Origin: Pseudomonas subflava | GTDB lineage: Bacteria; Pseudomonadota; Gammaproteobacteria; Pseudomonadales; Pseudomonadaceae | Direction: 5' to 3' | DNA: 64,000 nt | NCBI RefSeq assembly: GCF_023823685.1 | Contig: NZ_JAMXBF010000001.1 | Location: 62,001-126,000 of the forward strand | In this document: positions 50,802-57,654 of the stretch, in pieces | Layout of the letters: every line of letters starts with the position of its first letter | Position numbering within the stretch: the stretch's first letter is position 1 | Notes under the pieces: model-generated | Seen by the model: only the letters and a program-made list of their open reading frames with translations | The model's database searches: none | Told to the model about the DNA's origin: nothing | Translations under genes and position numbers: made by a program

Positions 50802-51227
50802 ATGCGTCATCTGATCTTCATCGCTCTGCTCGTGCCAGGCCTGGCCGGCGCGGAGATCTATCGCTGGACGGACGCACAGGGCCGCGTCCACTTCGGCGAA
50901 AAGCCCGGCGGCAATGGTGCCGAACAGGTACAGGTGAAGCCCCAGGTGGTCGAGCGCGACGAGGCTACCCGTCAGCGCGAGCAGCGCACCCAACAGTATT
51001 TCGATGCCCGTCGCGACGAGCGTGCGGCGGCCGATGCCCGCGCCGCCGAGGTCCACGCCGAGCGCAGCAAGGAATGCGGCGAGCTGCGCAACAGCCTGGC
51101 GCAGATCCAGCGCGGCGGGCGCTACTTCACCACGGACGCCGCCGGCGAGCGCCAGTACATCGACGAGGCCGACGTGGAGGCCGCCCGCAGCCGTCTGTCA
51201 TCCCGCATCGCCGAGCGTTGTGGCTGA
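50802..51227 (+). CDS. DUF4124 exported protein
   Basis: A 141-aa protein. The signal peptide 'HLIFIALLVPGLAGA' is followed by the DUF4124 motif 'EIYRWTDAQGRVHFGEKPGG', then a long charged helix rich in Arg, Glu and Ala ('VVERDEATRQREQRTQQYFDARRDERAAADARAAEV') and a short C-terminal region with two Cys (KECGEL, ERCG). GGAGGG 6 bp upstream fixes ATG 50802. Function unknown; DUF4124 proteins are common envelope proteins in Pseudomonas. Confidence 0.8.
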   Translation: MRHLIFIALLVPGLAGAEIYRWTDAQGRVHFGEKPGGNGAEQVQVKPQVVERDEATRQREQRTQQYFDARRDERAAADARAAEVHAERSKECGELRNSLAQIQRGGRYFTTDAAGERQYIDEADVEAARSRLSSRIAERCG

Positions 51228-51287
51228 GGGTGGTCGACCCGCCCCTGGCAAGGCATACTCGAACTTCTTCTATAGCGATTGGCCACC

Positions 51288-51647
51288 ATGCATACCCAGC
51301 GCCGCATCGAACGCCACCAGCTGCCCTACTACCTGAAGGTGTTCAACCGCATCACCGACAAGCCCATGGGCTACATCGGCAACCTCTCGCTGGACGGGCT
51401 GATGCTGATCAGCCAATACCCCCTGCTGGTCAACGCGCGCTTCGATATGCGCCTGAAGGTGCCGGGCCGCGACGGCCGCATCCACAACGTGGACTTCGCC
51501 GCGACCTGCCACTGGAGCCGCGAGGACGTCACCCCCGGCACCTACGACTCCGGGTTCTCCCTGGTGGCGCCGCCTACCGAATACGTCGAGATGGTCGACG
51601 CCCTGCGCAGCTACTTCAGCTTTCATCCCCTGGCCGCCTCGGCCTGA
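51288..51647 (+). CDS. PilZ-domain cyclic-di-GMP-binding protein
   Basis: A 119-aa single-domain PilZ protein with both binding boxes: 'RRIERHQLPYYLKV' (RxxxR) at the N-terminus and 'IGNLSLDGLMLIS' ((D/N)xSxxG). It should bind cyclic-di-GMP, linking to the diguanylate cyclase at 45.6 kb. The target is unknown. Confidence 0.88.
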   Translation: MHTQRRIERHQLPYYLKVFNRITDKPMGYIGNLSLDGLMLISQYPLLVNARFDMRLKVPGRDGRIHNVDFAATCHWSREDVTPGTYDSGFSLVAPPTEYVEMVDALRSYFSFHPLAASA

Positions 51648-51673
51648 CTGAACCCCACCTTCGCTGACCGCCC

Positions 51674-52600
51674 TCAGGCGATCGACGGCAGCACGATCTC
51701 GTCGCTGCGACGGATGCCCGCGGTCATCTCCCGGCACAGCTCGAGAAACTCACGCATTGCCGCGGTTTGGTACTTCTGCCGGTGCCAGATGAAATAGAAC
51801 TGGCGGGTGAGGTCCAGCTCCGGCGTCTCCACCGGAACCAGGCTGCCGCGGCGGAAGGCGTCGCGCAGGGCCAGGCGCGAGATGCAGCCGATGCCGAGGC
51901 CCGACTCCACGGCGCGCTTGATCGCCTCGGTGTGTTCCAGCTCCAGGCGGATGTTGAGCTGGGAAGGGTGATGGCGCATGGCCTGGTCGAAGGTCAGGCG
52001 CGTGCCCGAGCCCTGCTCACGCAGGATCCAGGCCTCGCGGCCGAGCTCCTCCAGGGTCGCGCTGCCGCGCTCGGCCAGCGGATGGCGCGGCGCGCAGAAC
52101 ACCACCAGCTCGTCCTCGACCCAGGGCTGCACCTCGATGTCCGGGTGCTGGCAGTCGCCCTCGATCAGGCCCAGGTCCAGCTCGTAGTGGGCCACCTGCT
52201 GCACCACGTTGGCGGTGTTCTGCACATGCAGCTTGAGGCGGCATTCCGGGTGGCGCTGCATGAAGTTGCCGATCAGCAGGGTGGCCAGGTAGTTGCCGAC
52301 GGTGAGCGTGGCGCCCACTTCGAGCAAGCCGAAGCCGGTCTTGCCGCTCAGCAGATGCTCGATTTCCTTGGCCTGGTCCAGCAGCGCCACCGCCTGGGGC
52401 AACAGCTGGCGGCCGAGGGCGTTGAGCGACAGGCGTTTGCCGGCCCGGTCGAACAGCTGGCAGTCGGATTGCCGCTCCAGTTCGCTGAGTGAGGTACTGG
52501 CCGCCGACTGCGACAACGCCAGCGATTCCGCGGCTCTGGACACGCTTTCCTGCTTGGCTACGGCGACGAAAACTTGCAGTTGTCTGAGTGTGAATCGCAT
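51674..52600 (-). CDS. finR: LysR-type regulator FinR
   Basis: A 308-aa LysR-family protein: HTH 'RQLQVFVAVAKQESVSRAAESLALSQSAASTSLSELE', then a substrate-binding-like domain ('FGLLEVGATLTVGNYLATLLIGNF', 'ELDLGLIEGDC'). Divergent position next to fpr is the conserved finR-fpr arrangement of Pseudomonas, where FinR activates fpr under superoxide and iron stress. The symbol rests on context and sequence type. ATG 52600 gives the usual LysR N-terminus. Confidence 0.85.
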   Translation of the reverse strand: MRFTLRQLQVFVAVAKQESVSRAAESLALSQSAASTSLSELERQSDCQLFDRAGKRLSLNALGRQLLPQAVALLDQAKEIEHLLSGKTGFGLLEVGATLTVGNYLATLLIGNFMQRHPECRLKLHVQNTANVVQQVAHYELDLGLIEGDCQHPDIEVQPWVEDELVVFCAPRHPLAERGSATLEELGREAWILREQGSGTRLTFDQAMRHHPSQLNIRLELEHTEAIKRAVESGLGIGCISRLALRDAFRRGSLVPVETPELDLTRQFYFIWHRQKYQTAAMREFLELCREMTAGIRRSDEIVLPSIA

Positions 52601-52606
52601 ATCTAC

Positions 52607-52624
52607 ATAACCAATATTGGATAT
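52607..52624. promoter_or_regulatory. dyad in finR-fpr intergenic region
   Basis: ATAACCAATATTGGATAT has a perfect 10-bp core CCAATATTGG and matching flanks except one pair. It lies just upstream of the finR start and is a candidate autoregulatory FinR site. Confidence 0.45.
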
Positions 52625-52770
52625 CTTGATAATTCGCTTAACAGATATTGTGGTCGTCACTAGAATGGCGCGCAATGTTGCCGGTGCGCCTTTTCCCGCA
52701 TTGATCTGGCTCAACCAGAGCGGATGCACTTTCCGGCATTCTGAATACCGAGACTTTTGAGGACACCCGC

Positions 52771-53550
52771 ATGAGCAACATGAACTCGGAACGCGTACTC
52801 AGTGTGCACCACTGGAACGACACCCTGTTCAGCTTCAAGTGCACCCGCGACCCGGGCCTGCGCTTCGAGAACGGCCAGTTCGTGATGATCGGCCTGCAAC
52901 AGCCCAACGGCCGCCCGCTGATGCGCGCCTACTCCATCGCCAGCCCGAACTGGGAAGAGCACCTGGAGTTCTTCAGCATCAAGGTACCGGACGGCCCGCT
53001 GACCTCGCAGCTGCAGCACCTCAAGGAAGGCGACGAGATCATCATCAGCAAGAAGCCCACCGGCACCCTGGTGCTCGATGACCTCAACCCCGGCAAGCAC
53101 CTGTACCTGCTCAGCACCGGCACTGGCCTCGCGCCCTTCATGAGCGTGATCCAGGACCCGGAAACCTACGAGCGCTTCGAGAAAGTCATCCTGGTCCACG
53201 GCGTGCGCTACGTGAACGAAGTCGCCTACCGCGAGTTCATCACCGAGCACCTGCCGCAGAACGAGTTCTTCGGCGACGCGCTGAAGAACAAGCTGATCTA
53301 CTACCCGACCGTGACCCGCGAGCCTTTCGAGAACCAGGGCCGCCTGACTGACCTGATGCGCAGCGGCAAGCTGTTCCAGGACATCGGCCTGCCGCCGATC
53401 AATCCGCAGGACGACCGCGCGATGATCTGCGGCAGCCCGAGCATGCTCGACGAAACCAGCGAAGTGCTCGACAGCTTCGGCCTGAAGATCTCCGCGCGTA
53501 TGCGCGAGCCGGGCGACTACCTGATCGAGCGCGCCTTCGTCGAGAAGTAA
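52771..53550 (+). CDS. fpr: ferredoxin-NADP+ reductase
   Basis: A 259-aa bacterial-type FNR. FAD-binding 'RAYSIASPNWEEHLEFFSI', NADP-binding 'LYLLSTGTGLAPFMSVIQD' and 'VILVHGVRYVNEVAY', C-terminal 'EPGDYLIERAFVEK', the bacterial subclass I/II tail. It exchanges electrons between NADPH and ferredoxin or flavodoxin in redox balance, Fe-S repair and oxidative stress. GAGGACACC precedes ATG 52771. Confidence 0.95.
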   Translation: MSNMNSERVLSVHHWNDTLFSFKCTRDPGLRFENGQFVMIGLQQPNGRPLMRAYSIASPNWEEHLEFFSIKVPDGPLTSQLQHLKEGDEIIISKKPTGTLVLDDLNPGKHLYLLSTGTGLAPFMSVIQDPETYERFEKVILVHGVRYVNEVAYREFITEHLPQNEFFGDALKNKLIYYPTVTREPFENQGRLTDLMRSGKLFQDIGLPPINPQDDRAMICGSPSMLDETSEVLDSFGLKISARMREPGDYLIERAFVEK

Positions 53551-53568
53551 GCGCCAGTCGCCGCACCG

Positions 53569-53592
53569 CAAACCCGCCTCTCGGCGGGTTTG
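53569..53592 (+). terminator. terminator after fpr
   Basis: CAAACCCGCC-TCTC-GGCGGGTTTG followed by TCGTTTCT. Confidence 0.8.
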
Positions 53593-53695
53593 TCGTTTCT
53601 GGCCTCGGCAAATCCCTCTCCCGTTCATGAGAGGGGCAGGGCAGAGGCGTCCACCGAGGTGCTGTCGTTCCGGATGCAATCCGGGACCGCGCCGT

Positions 53696-54388
53696 TTACC
53701 CCGGCACCACCTCTAGCACCCGAATGATCCCCGGCCCGGGGTAATGCCAGCGCACCTGCACGTCCCACAGCAGCACACCGTAGCGGCGTTCCGGCTCGGG
53801 CACCTGATAGGCCGGGCGCGGGTCCTGGGCCAGGCACTGCTCGATCAGCTCCACCAGCGGCTCGCCCAGGCGCAGGGCGTGCTCGCCGGCCTGGTGCAGG
53901 GCCGCGTCGTCCCACTCAAGGGCGATCCGCGCGGGCGGCGAATCGGCGATGCGATTGAAGGCATCGGGCACCTGATCCGCGTAGGGCACGTAGGGTTTGA
54001 TGTCCAGCACGGGGGTGCCGTCCAGCAGATCGATGCCCGACAGCCAAAGCCGCCCCGGCTCGATATTTTCCAGCTTCACTACCGACTGGCCAATGCCGTT
54101 GGGCCGGTGCGTGGCCCGGGTGGCGAACACGCCCATGGACGCGTTGCCGCCCAGCCGAGGCGGGCGCACCTTGAGCCGCGGCTTGTCCTCCAGCGCCTCA
54201 TGAAAGAGGAACAACAGCCACACATGGCTGACCTGTTCCAACCCCTCGACGGCCTCGGCGCGGTCGAAGGGCGCCGCCAGCTCCAGCACACCGCGTGCGG
54301 CCGGGGCCAGTTGCGGCTGGCGCGGAATGGCGAACTTCTCCTTGAAGCAGGAGCGCAAATAGCCGATGGGAGCGACGGAGTAGGACAT
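53696..54388 (-). CDS. trmO: tRNA (t6A37) N6-methyltransferase TrmO (TsaA/YaeB family)
   Basis: A 230-aa protein starting 'VAPIGYLRSCFKEKFAIPRQPQLAPAARGVLEL', with 'VSHVWLLFLFHEALED', 'GVFATRATHRPNGIGQSVVKLE' and 'GTPVLDIKPYVPYAD'. It is the SAM-dependent beta-barrel family that methylates t6A at position 37 of tRNAs reading ACY codons. ATG 54388 starts the conserved domain. Confidence 0.92.
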   Translation of the reverse strand: MSYSVAPIGYLRSCFKEKFAIPRQPQLAPAARGVLELAAPFDRAEAVEGLEQVSHVWLLFLFHEALEDKPRLKVRPPRLGGNASMGVFATRATHRPNGIGQSVVKLENIEPGRLWLSGIDLLDGTPVLDIKPYVPYADQVPDAFNRIADSPPARIALEWDDAALHQAGEHALRLGEPLVELIEQCLAQDPRPAYQVPEPERRYGVLLWDVQVRWHYPGPGIIRVLEVVPG

Positions 54389-54435
54389 GGCGGCACGCGA
54401 GGCGAGAGACCCGCCCATGGTAGCGAGCGGCCGCC

Positions 54436-54846
54436 TCAGTCGGCCACCTCGTCATAGCCGCGCCCTTGCCACTGCAGCAAGCACAGCCCATGACCGAAGG
54501 GATCGCGCAGCACCGCTAGGCGCCCGTACGGCCTGTCCGTGGGCCCGCGCTCCAGCGTCGCGCCCGCCGCCAACGCGCGGGCCAGCGCGACATCCAGATC
54601 ATCGACGACCACGTCCAGGTGCAACGGCGTCCAATGCGGGCCGTAATCCCGGCCCTGCTCGCTCTCGGCAACCGGTCGGCTACCCGCCTCCTGATGCAGC
54701 AGGTAGACCGGCACGGCCGCGCCCTCCAACTCCGCCACACCGCCATCGAACAGGTAACGCCGCAGACGCAGCCCAATGGCCCGCTCATAGAAGGCCAGGC
54801 CTGCTTGCAGGTCGGGTACGTCGAGGTTGATCAGCAGGTCGGTCAT
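54436..54846 (-). CDS. VOC/glyoxalase-superfamily protein
   Basis: A 136-aa single VOC domain: 'LLINLDVPDLQAGLAFYERAIGLRLRR', 'HLDVVVDDLDVALARALAAGATLE', 'PYGRLAVLRDPFGHGLCLLQW'. It could be a resistance or glyoxalase-like protein; metal ligands His (HLDV) and a possible acidic residue are present but incomplete. It lies immediately beyond the truncated distal attC site, in the same direction as the cassette genes, so it could be read from the array or be the remnant of a last cassette. Its GC-rich, host-like base use argues for a host gene. Confidence 0.8.
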   Translation of the reverse strand: MTDLLINLDVPDLQAGLAFYERAIGLRLRRYLFDGGVAELEGAAVPVYLLHQEAGSRPVAESEQGRDYGPHWTPLHLDVVVDDLDVALARALAAGATLERGPTDRPYGRLAVLRDPFGHGLCLLQWQGRGYDEVAD

Positions 54847-54880
54847 GGCTGGGGCTCGTGCTGGATATGTGACTCTTTAT

Positions 54881-54907
54881 AAGCGGCAGTTGAGCGCATT
54901 GTTAGGC
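54881..54907 (-). other. truncated distal attC site
   Basis: Only one arm remains: AGCGGCAGTTGAGCGCATT and the core GTTAGGC (54901-54907). It matches the same arm of the complete sites at 55643-55731 and 56001-56089. The other arm and the conserved GATTAAGCTAA stretch are missing, so this end of the array is degenerate and the sixth cassette is probably not excisable here. Confidence 0.8.
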
Positions 54908-55267
54908 GCTGGGCCTCACATAAGTGCCGTACATACGTTCCATGTGTTTTTCAAACTCCATGCTCCCGCTGATATTCCAGAATGACGAGTCTACGGCTTG
55001 CAGCCTACAGCACTCAATTCCATTTATTAGCCCAGAAAAGCATCCATCAACTGTTTGATGGATTCCTGCATAAAGCTGCCAGAATTCTAGGTTTTTTATG
55101 CGAGCAGGCTCGGTTGAGATTTTTTCAATTTCTTGGGCCATTTCCCCAAGGCACCAATCTATTTGAATTTCCCACTCTTCGATTGCGAAGAATTTTTCTA
55201 TATCGCATTTGAATACGACCATATCGAAAAGCTCTTCGTTATCTCCGTGCTGTCGGATCGAGATCAT
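54902..55267 (-). CDS. integron cassette 6: unknown protein
   Basis: A 121-aa acidic protein, low-GC and unlike the host: 'EELFDMVVFKCDIEKFFAIEEWEIQIDWCLGEMAQEIEKI' and 'FWQLYAGIHQTVDGCFSGLINGIECCRLQ'. No signal peptide or known domain is recognised. Its stop lies within the truncated attC. It is the cassette farthest from IntI and so the least likely to be expressed from a promoter near attI. Confidence 0.72.
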   Translation of the reverse strand: MISIRQHGDNEELFDMVVFKCDIEKFFAIEEWEIQIDWCLGEMAQEIEKISTEPARIKNLEFWQLYAGIHQTVDGCFSGLINGIECCRLQAVDSSFWNISGSMEFEKHMERMYGTYVRPSA

Positions 55268-55271
55268 AAGC

Positions 55272-55359
55272 GCCTAACGGTTAAGCTAAAAGGCGAGCAA
55301 AAGCGCAGCTTTTGCGAGTCCAGTGAGCGAAGCGAACGGTGTTGAGCGTATTGTTAGGT
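55272..55359 (-). other. attC site (88 bp)
   Basis: Bounded by GCCTAAC (55272-55278) and GTTAGGT (55353-55359), with inner inverted arms including AAAAGCGCAGCTTTTG. Typical imperfect dyad of a Pseudomonas-type attC. Confidence 0.88.
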
Positions 55360-55374
55360 CAGCACTTGTTTTGT

Positions 55375-55632
55375 TTACTCATAAATCGCGCATTCTTCTT
55401 TTTCTATGTCTACAAGCACGATGCTTGGACCATCGAGGATGCTGCCGCTCTTCGACCACTCAACTAGCACTGACCATTTGATATAGATTTTTCGATCTTT
55501 GCTATTTTCTGCTGTTAAATCAGGCTTGGCCCCTACGCATTTCCATTCCCATCCCTGAGTGCTTTGGGATGACAGAAACGAATTCGCTAGTGCTAGCGCT
55601 TTTTCTTCTGCTTCCGTATTGCTGATATGCAT
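55375..55632 (-). CDS. integron cassette 5: unknown small protein
   Basis: An 85-aa acidic protein: 'EAEEKALALANSFLSSQSTQGWEWKCVGAKPDL', 'DRKIYIKWSVLVEWSKSGSILDGPSIVLVDIEKEECAIYE'. It looks like a small alpha+beta domain with no known motif; a structural resemblance to immunity-type proteins is only an impression. Flanked by attC sites on both sides, so this is a complete cassette of about 370 bp. Confidence 0.72.
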   Translation of the reverse strand: MHISNTEAEEKALALANSFLSSQSTQGWEWKCVGAKPDLTAENSKDRKIYIKWSVLVEWSKSGSILDGPSIVLVDIEKEECAIYE

Positions 55633-55642
55633 AACTTAAAGG

Positions 55643-55731
55643 GCCTAACGATTAAGCTAACGAGCGGCCAAAAGCGTAGCTTTTGGACGTCCAGCGAACG
55701 AAGTAAGCGACAGTTGAGCGCATTGTTAGAT
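55643..55731 (-). other. attC site (89 bp)
   Basis: GCCTAAC (55643-55649) to GTTAGAT (55725-55731), with the inner dyad AAAAGCGTAGCTTTTG. The stop codon of the next cassette gene (55726) lies inside the core. Confidence 0.88.
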
Positions 55732-55992
55732 GGCACCTCCACGCTGCAGGTATTGGCCAAGTGCGATACTGGCGACGAAGCCGATGAAAAATATTACGCC
55801 TGTGCGCTGAATATAGCGCTGGCTTTTTGGCAGAAGCTTGGCTGACAGAAACCACCACGGGCTTACTGAGCCTAGTAGTTTGCGTGATGGATTGTTCTCG
55901 CGCTCAACTACAAAGGCAGCACACCAGCAGACCAAGAAGCCTGCCATAGATGCCAGAGCTGTGAATGATAGGGCGGTGCGCACGAAGTCCAT
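55726..55992 (-). CDS. integron cassette 4: small membrane protein
   Basis: An 88-aa protein with two hydrophobic segments ('ALSFTALASMAGFLVCWCAAFVV' and 'TGVIFFIGFVASIALGQYL') joined by a basic loop with 'SVSPWWFLSAKLLPKSQRYIQ'. The frame is open further upstream through the attC, but ATG 55992 lies within the cassette and is chosen. Not recognised; a small inner-membrane protein is likely. Confidence 0.7.
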   Translation of the reverse strand: MDFVRTALSFTALASMAGFLVCWCAAFVVERENNPSRKLLGSVSPWWFLSAKLLPKSQRYIQRTGVIFFIGFVASIALGQYLQRGGAI

Positions 55993-56000
55993 TTGGTGCC

Positions 56001-56089
56001 TTCTAACGATTAAGCTAATGGGCAGACAAAAGCGCAGCTTTTGGCTGTCCAGCGAGCGAAGTGAGCGGCAGTTGAGCGCATTGTTAGAG
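56001..56089 (-). other. attC site (89 bp)
   Basis: TTCTAAC (56001-56007) to GTTAGAG (56083-56089), with the inner dyad AAAAGCGCAGCTTTTG. The left core starts with T instead of the usual purine. Confidence 0.85.
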
Positions 56090-56092
56090 CCG

Positions 56093-56566
56093 TTACTCGC
56101 CGCATAGTGCTTTGTAGCCAACCTGAATAGATACACCATTTATAAGAGTTCTGGCAAAGGACTCTACCTGCTCAAAAATGGGTAGGGCTTTGGCTCCAGT
56201 AACAATATATTCAAGCTGCTTCGTGGAGTAGAGCTGGTTTAGCAACTCCATTGCTCCTTCCTCTTCTGGCTTGAACTTTACGTGCGACAGCAAGCCTAGC
56301 TCTTTGGCTTTTCTATGGCATGCATGCAGGTCGTGGCCGTATTTTTTTGAGCGAAGCTCGCGAAGCTGTACACCTTTATTAAGAAGGTATGATTTAAGGC
56401 CTAGCTCAATAGAGTGCCCTATCAAATAAAGGCTTGGGATCGACGGGATTAGTTTTCTGGGGTTTTCAGTTGCAGATTGCACTTCAACTGCTTTTGCTGC
56501 GCCATAAAACTCATGAGCATAGCGAGCAAGACCAATCGGTGTTGTTCTCTCTGGGTTCTCATGCAT
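56093..56566 (-). CDS. integron cassette 3: HEPN-like protein
   Basis: A 157-aa helical protein. The stretch 'IPSLYLIGHSIELGLKSYLLNKGVQL' followed by 'KKYGHDLHACHRKAKELGL' resembles HEPN-domain proteins (helical, often RNases or partners of nucleotidyltransferases in defence and toxin-antitoxin systems), although the catalytic RxxxxH is not evident. It starts at ATG 56566 and ends 4 bp before the next attC. No nucleotidyltransferase partner is in the array. Confidence 0.68.
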   Translation of the reverse strand: MHENPERTTPIGLARYAHEFYGAAKAVEVQSATENPRKLIPSIPSLYLIGHSIELGLKSYLLNKGVQLRELRSKKYGHDLHACHRKAKELGLLSHVKFKPEEEGAMELLNQLYSTKQLEYIVTGAKALPIFEQVESFARTLINGVSIQVGYKALCGE

Positions 56567-56576
56567 GGGTAGTAGG

Positions 56577-56652
56577 CTCTAACGTTTGGTTAAGGGGCCG
56601 CGGTACGCGGTCCCGAGCGAGCGAAGCGAGTGGCTTGAACCAGTTGTTAGGC
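56577..56652 (-). other. attC site (76 bp, divergent type)
   Basis: CTCTAAC (56577-56583) to GTTAGGC (56646-56652). Inner sequence GGGGCCGCGGTACGCGGTCCC differs from the other sites (GTTTGGTTAAG instead of GATTAAGCTAA), suggesting a cassette from another host's array. Confidence 0.83.
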
Positions 56653-56666
56653 CTTCCACTCCAATG

Positions 56667-57125
56667 CTAGAGTTGCTCATAATTTAGTGCTACCCATAGC
56701 TTTGAAACCTCCTCCCTGAAGGCGCTCGGACAAAAACTGGCTACTGATATATTTGGAATCCAGTCAACATCATGGCTCAACTCAGTATCTTTGGTGAATC
56801 CAAAGCGAGCCCATTTTATTTCTGATTGAGTTGATATCTGCTCGGCAACGAGTACGGTGCAGTGGAAATCCATGTCGTCTGGGCATACTAGTAGCGGAAC
56901 AATTACCGATTCACCAAGACGCTCCCAGTTATAGAGGCGCTCCCAAGCTAAATCGATATCAGCCCTAGATGTTAAGTGGCCGTGAACAAAAGCTAGGGGC
57001 TCACATAGTTCGTGCTTTACCCAACCTTTTATCCAGGTCTCAAAATATTCCCCGTTTATCCATAACACGGGATATCCCGCTTCCGCGTGCTCTGGCGGGT
57101 AGGAACCTGCAATGATGTCGAGCAT
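56667..57125 (-). CDS. integron cassette 2: unknown protein
   Basis: A 152-aa acidic soluble protein: 'GYPVLWINGEYFETWIKGWVKHELCEPLAFVHGHL', 'AWERLYNWERLGESVIVPLLVCPDDMDFHCTVLVAEQ', 'VDWIPNISVASFCPSAFREEVSKLWVALNY'. The WIPN/CPSAF ending recalls immunity-like or DUF families seen in other cassette arrays, but I cannot name it. ATG 57125. Confidence 0.72.
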   Translation of the reverse strand: MLDIIAGSYPPEHAEAGYPVLWINGEYFETWIKGWVKHELCEPLAFVHGHLTSRADIDLAWERLYNWERLGESVIVPLLVCPDDMDFHCTVLVAEQISTQSEIKWARFGFTKDTELSHDVDWIPNISVASFCPSAFREEVSKLWVALNYEQL

Positions 57126-57131
57126 TAATCT

Positions 57132-57207
57132 GCCTAACGATTAAGCTAAGGGGCCGGCTTCGCCGGTCCCAGCGAACGGAGTGAGCGCTTTGAGCGCATT
57201 GTTAGGT
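57132..57207 (-). other. attC site (76 bp)
   Basis: GCCTAAC (57132-57138) to GTTAGGT (57201-57207). It keeps the GATTAAGCTAA stretch of the 88-89 bp sites but has a shorter loop, GGGCCGGCTTCGCCGGTCCC. Confidence 0.88.
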
Positions 57208-57220
57208 GTTGGCCTCATGC

Positions 57221-57508
57221 TTAGAGCGTGCAATAGGCTGAAGCAACTTGGGAGCCGTTGTCTTTAGTGCAAACCATTTTTCCCGGCGTGGAATTTTTAT
57301 CACACAGCATCTCTGACCATTCTTTTTGCGACTGACACGAATCAAGATCTTTAAATCGGGCGGCAACAAAGCAGGATTTCTCACCAGGCGAGCAAATAAC
57401 ATATTTCACCGGCGTTTCACCTTTGGCGTTTTTGACGCCGTCGTCCTCTCCCGCTGTGCAACCGGTAAGAATTGCTAAGGCTGCAAATGCGTAACAGTTA
57501 ATCTTCAT
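57221..57508 (-). CDS. integron cassette 1: small lipoprotein-like protein
   Basis: A 95-aa protein with a lipoprotein signal ('FAALAILTGC', Cys near residue 16) and a Cys-rich mature part (Cys in 'VICSPGEKSCF', 'DSCQSQKEWSEMLCDK', 'MVCTKDNG', 'AYCTL'), suggesting disulfides in the envelope. The start ATG 57508 lies just inside the attI-side core GTTAGGT. It is the first cassette and the most likely to be expressed. Family not recognised. Confidence 0.73.
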   Translation of the reverse strand: MKINCYAFAALAILTGCTAGEDDGVKNAKGETPVKYVICSPGEKSCFVAARFKDLDSCQSQKEWSEMLCDKNSTPGKMVCTKDNGSQVASAYCTL

Positions 57509-57512
57509 AAAC

Positions 57513-57519
57513 ACCTAAC
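57513..57519 (-). other. attI recombination core
   Basis: GTTAGGT on the minus strand, where the first cassette joins the integrase-proximal region. The full extent of attI toward 57.6 kb cannot be set by eye. Confidence 0.7.
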
Positions 57520-57530
57520 TATAAGTAGAC

Positions 57531-57566
57531 GACGCATGTGGCGTAATTTTTTACGCCACATGTGTC
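57531..57566. repeat. 16-bp inverted repeat between attI core and intI
   Basis: GACGCATGTGGCGTAA (57531-57546), loop TTTT, then TTACGCCACATGTGTC (57551-57566); 15 of 16 pairs match. It could be a terminator/attenuator, a regulator site for intI or cassettes, or part of the attI structure. Confidence 0.6.
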
Positions 57567-57654
57567 GCATAACGTTCCTTGTCGTCCGGCAAGTCCTTGT
57601 CTAGCCTACAAAACGCATCAGGAGATGCGATATCAGTCAAGGAGCAATAGCGAC

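Noticed and set aside
54881-57207. Repeated dyads with similar sequence and spacers: a CRISPR array?
   Set aside because: Spacing is irregular (gene-sized), each repeat is an imperfect 76-89 bp dyad with GTTRRRY cores, and an integron integrase is adjacent; these are attC sites.
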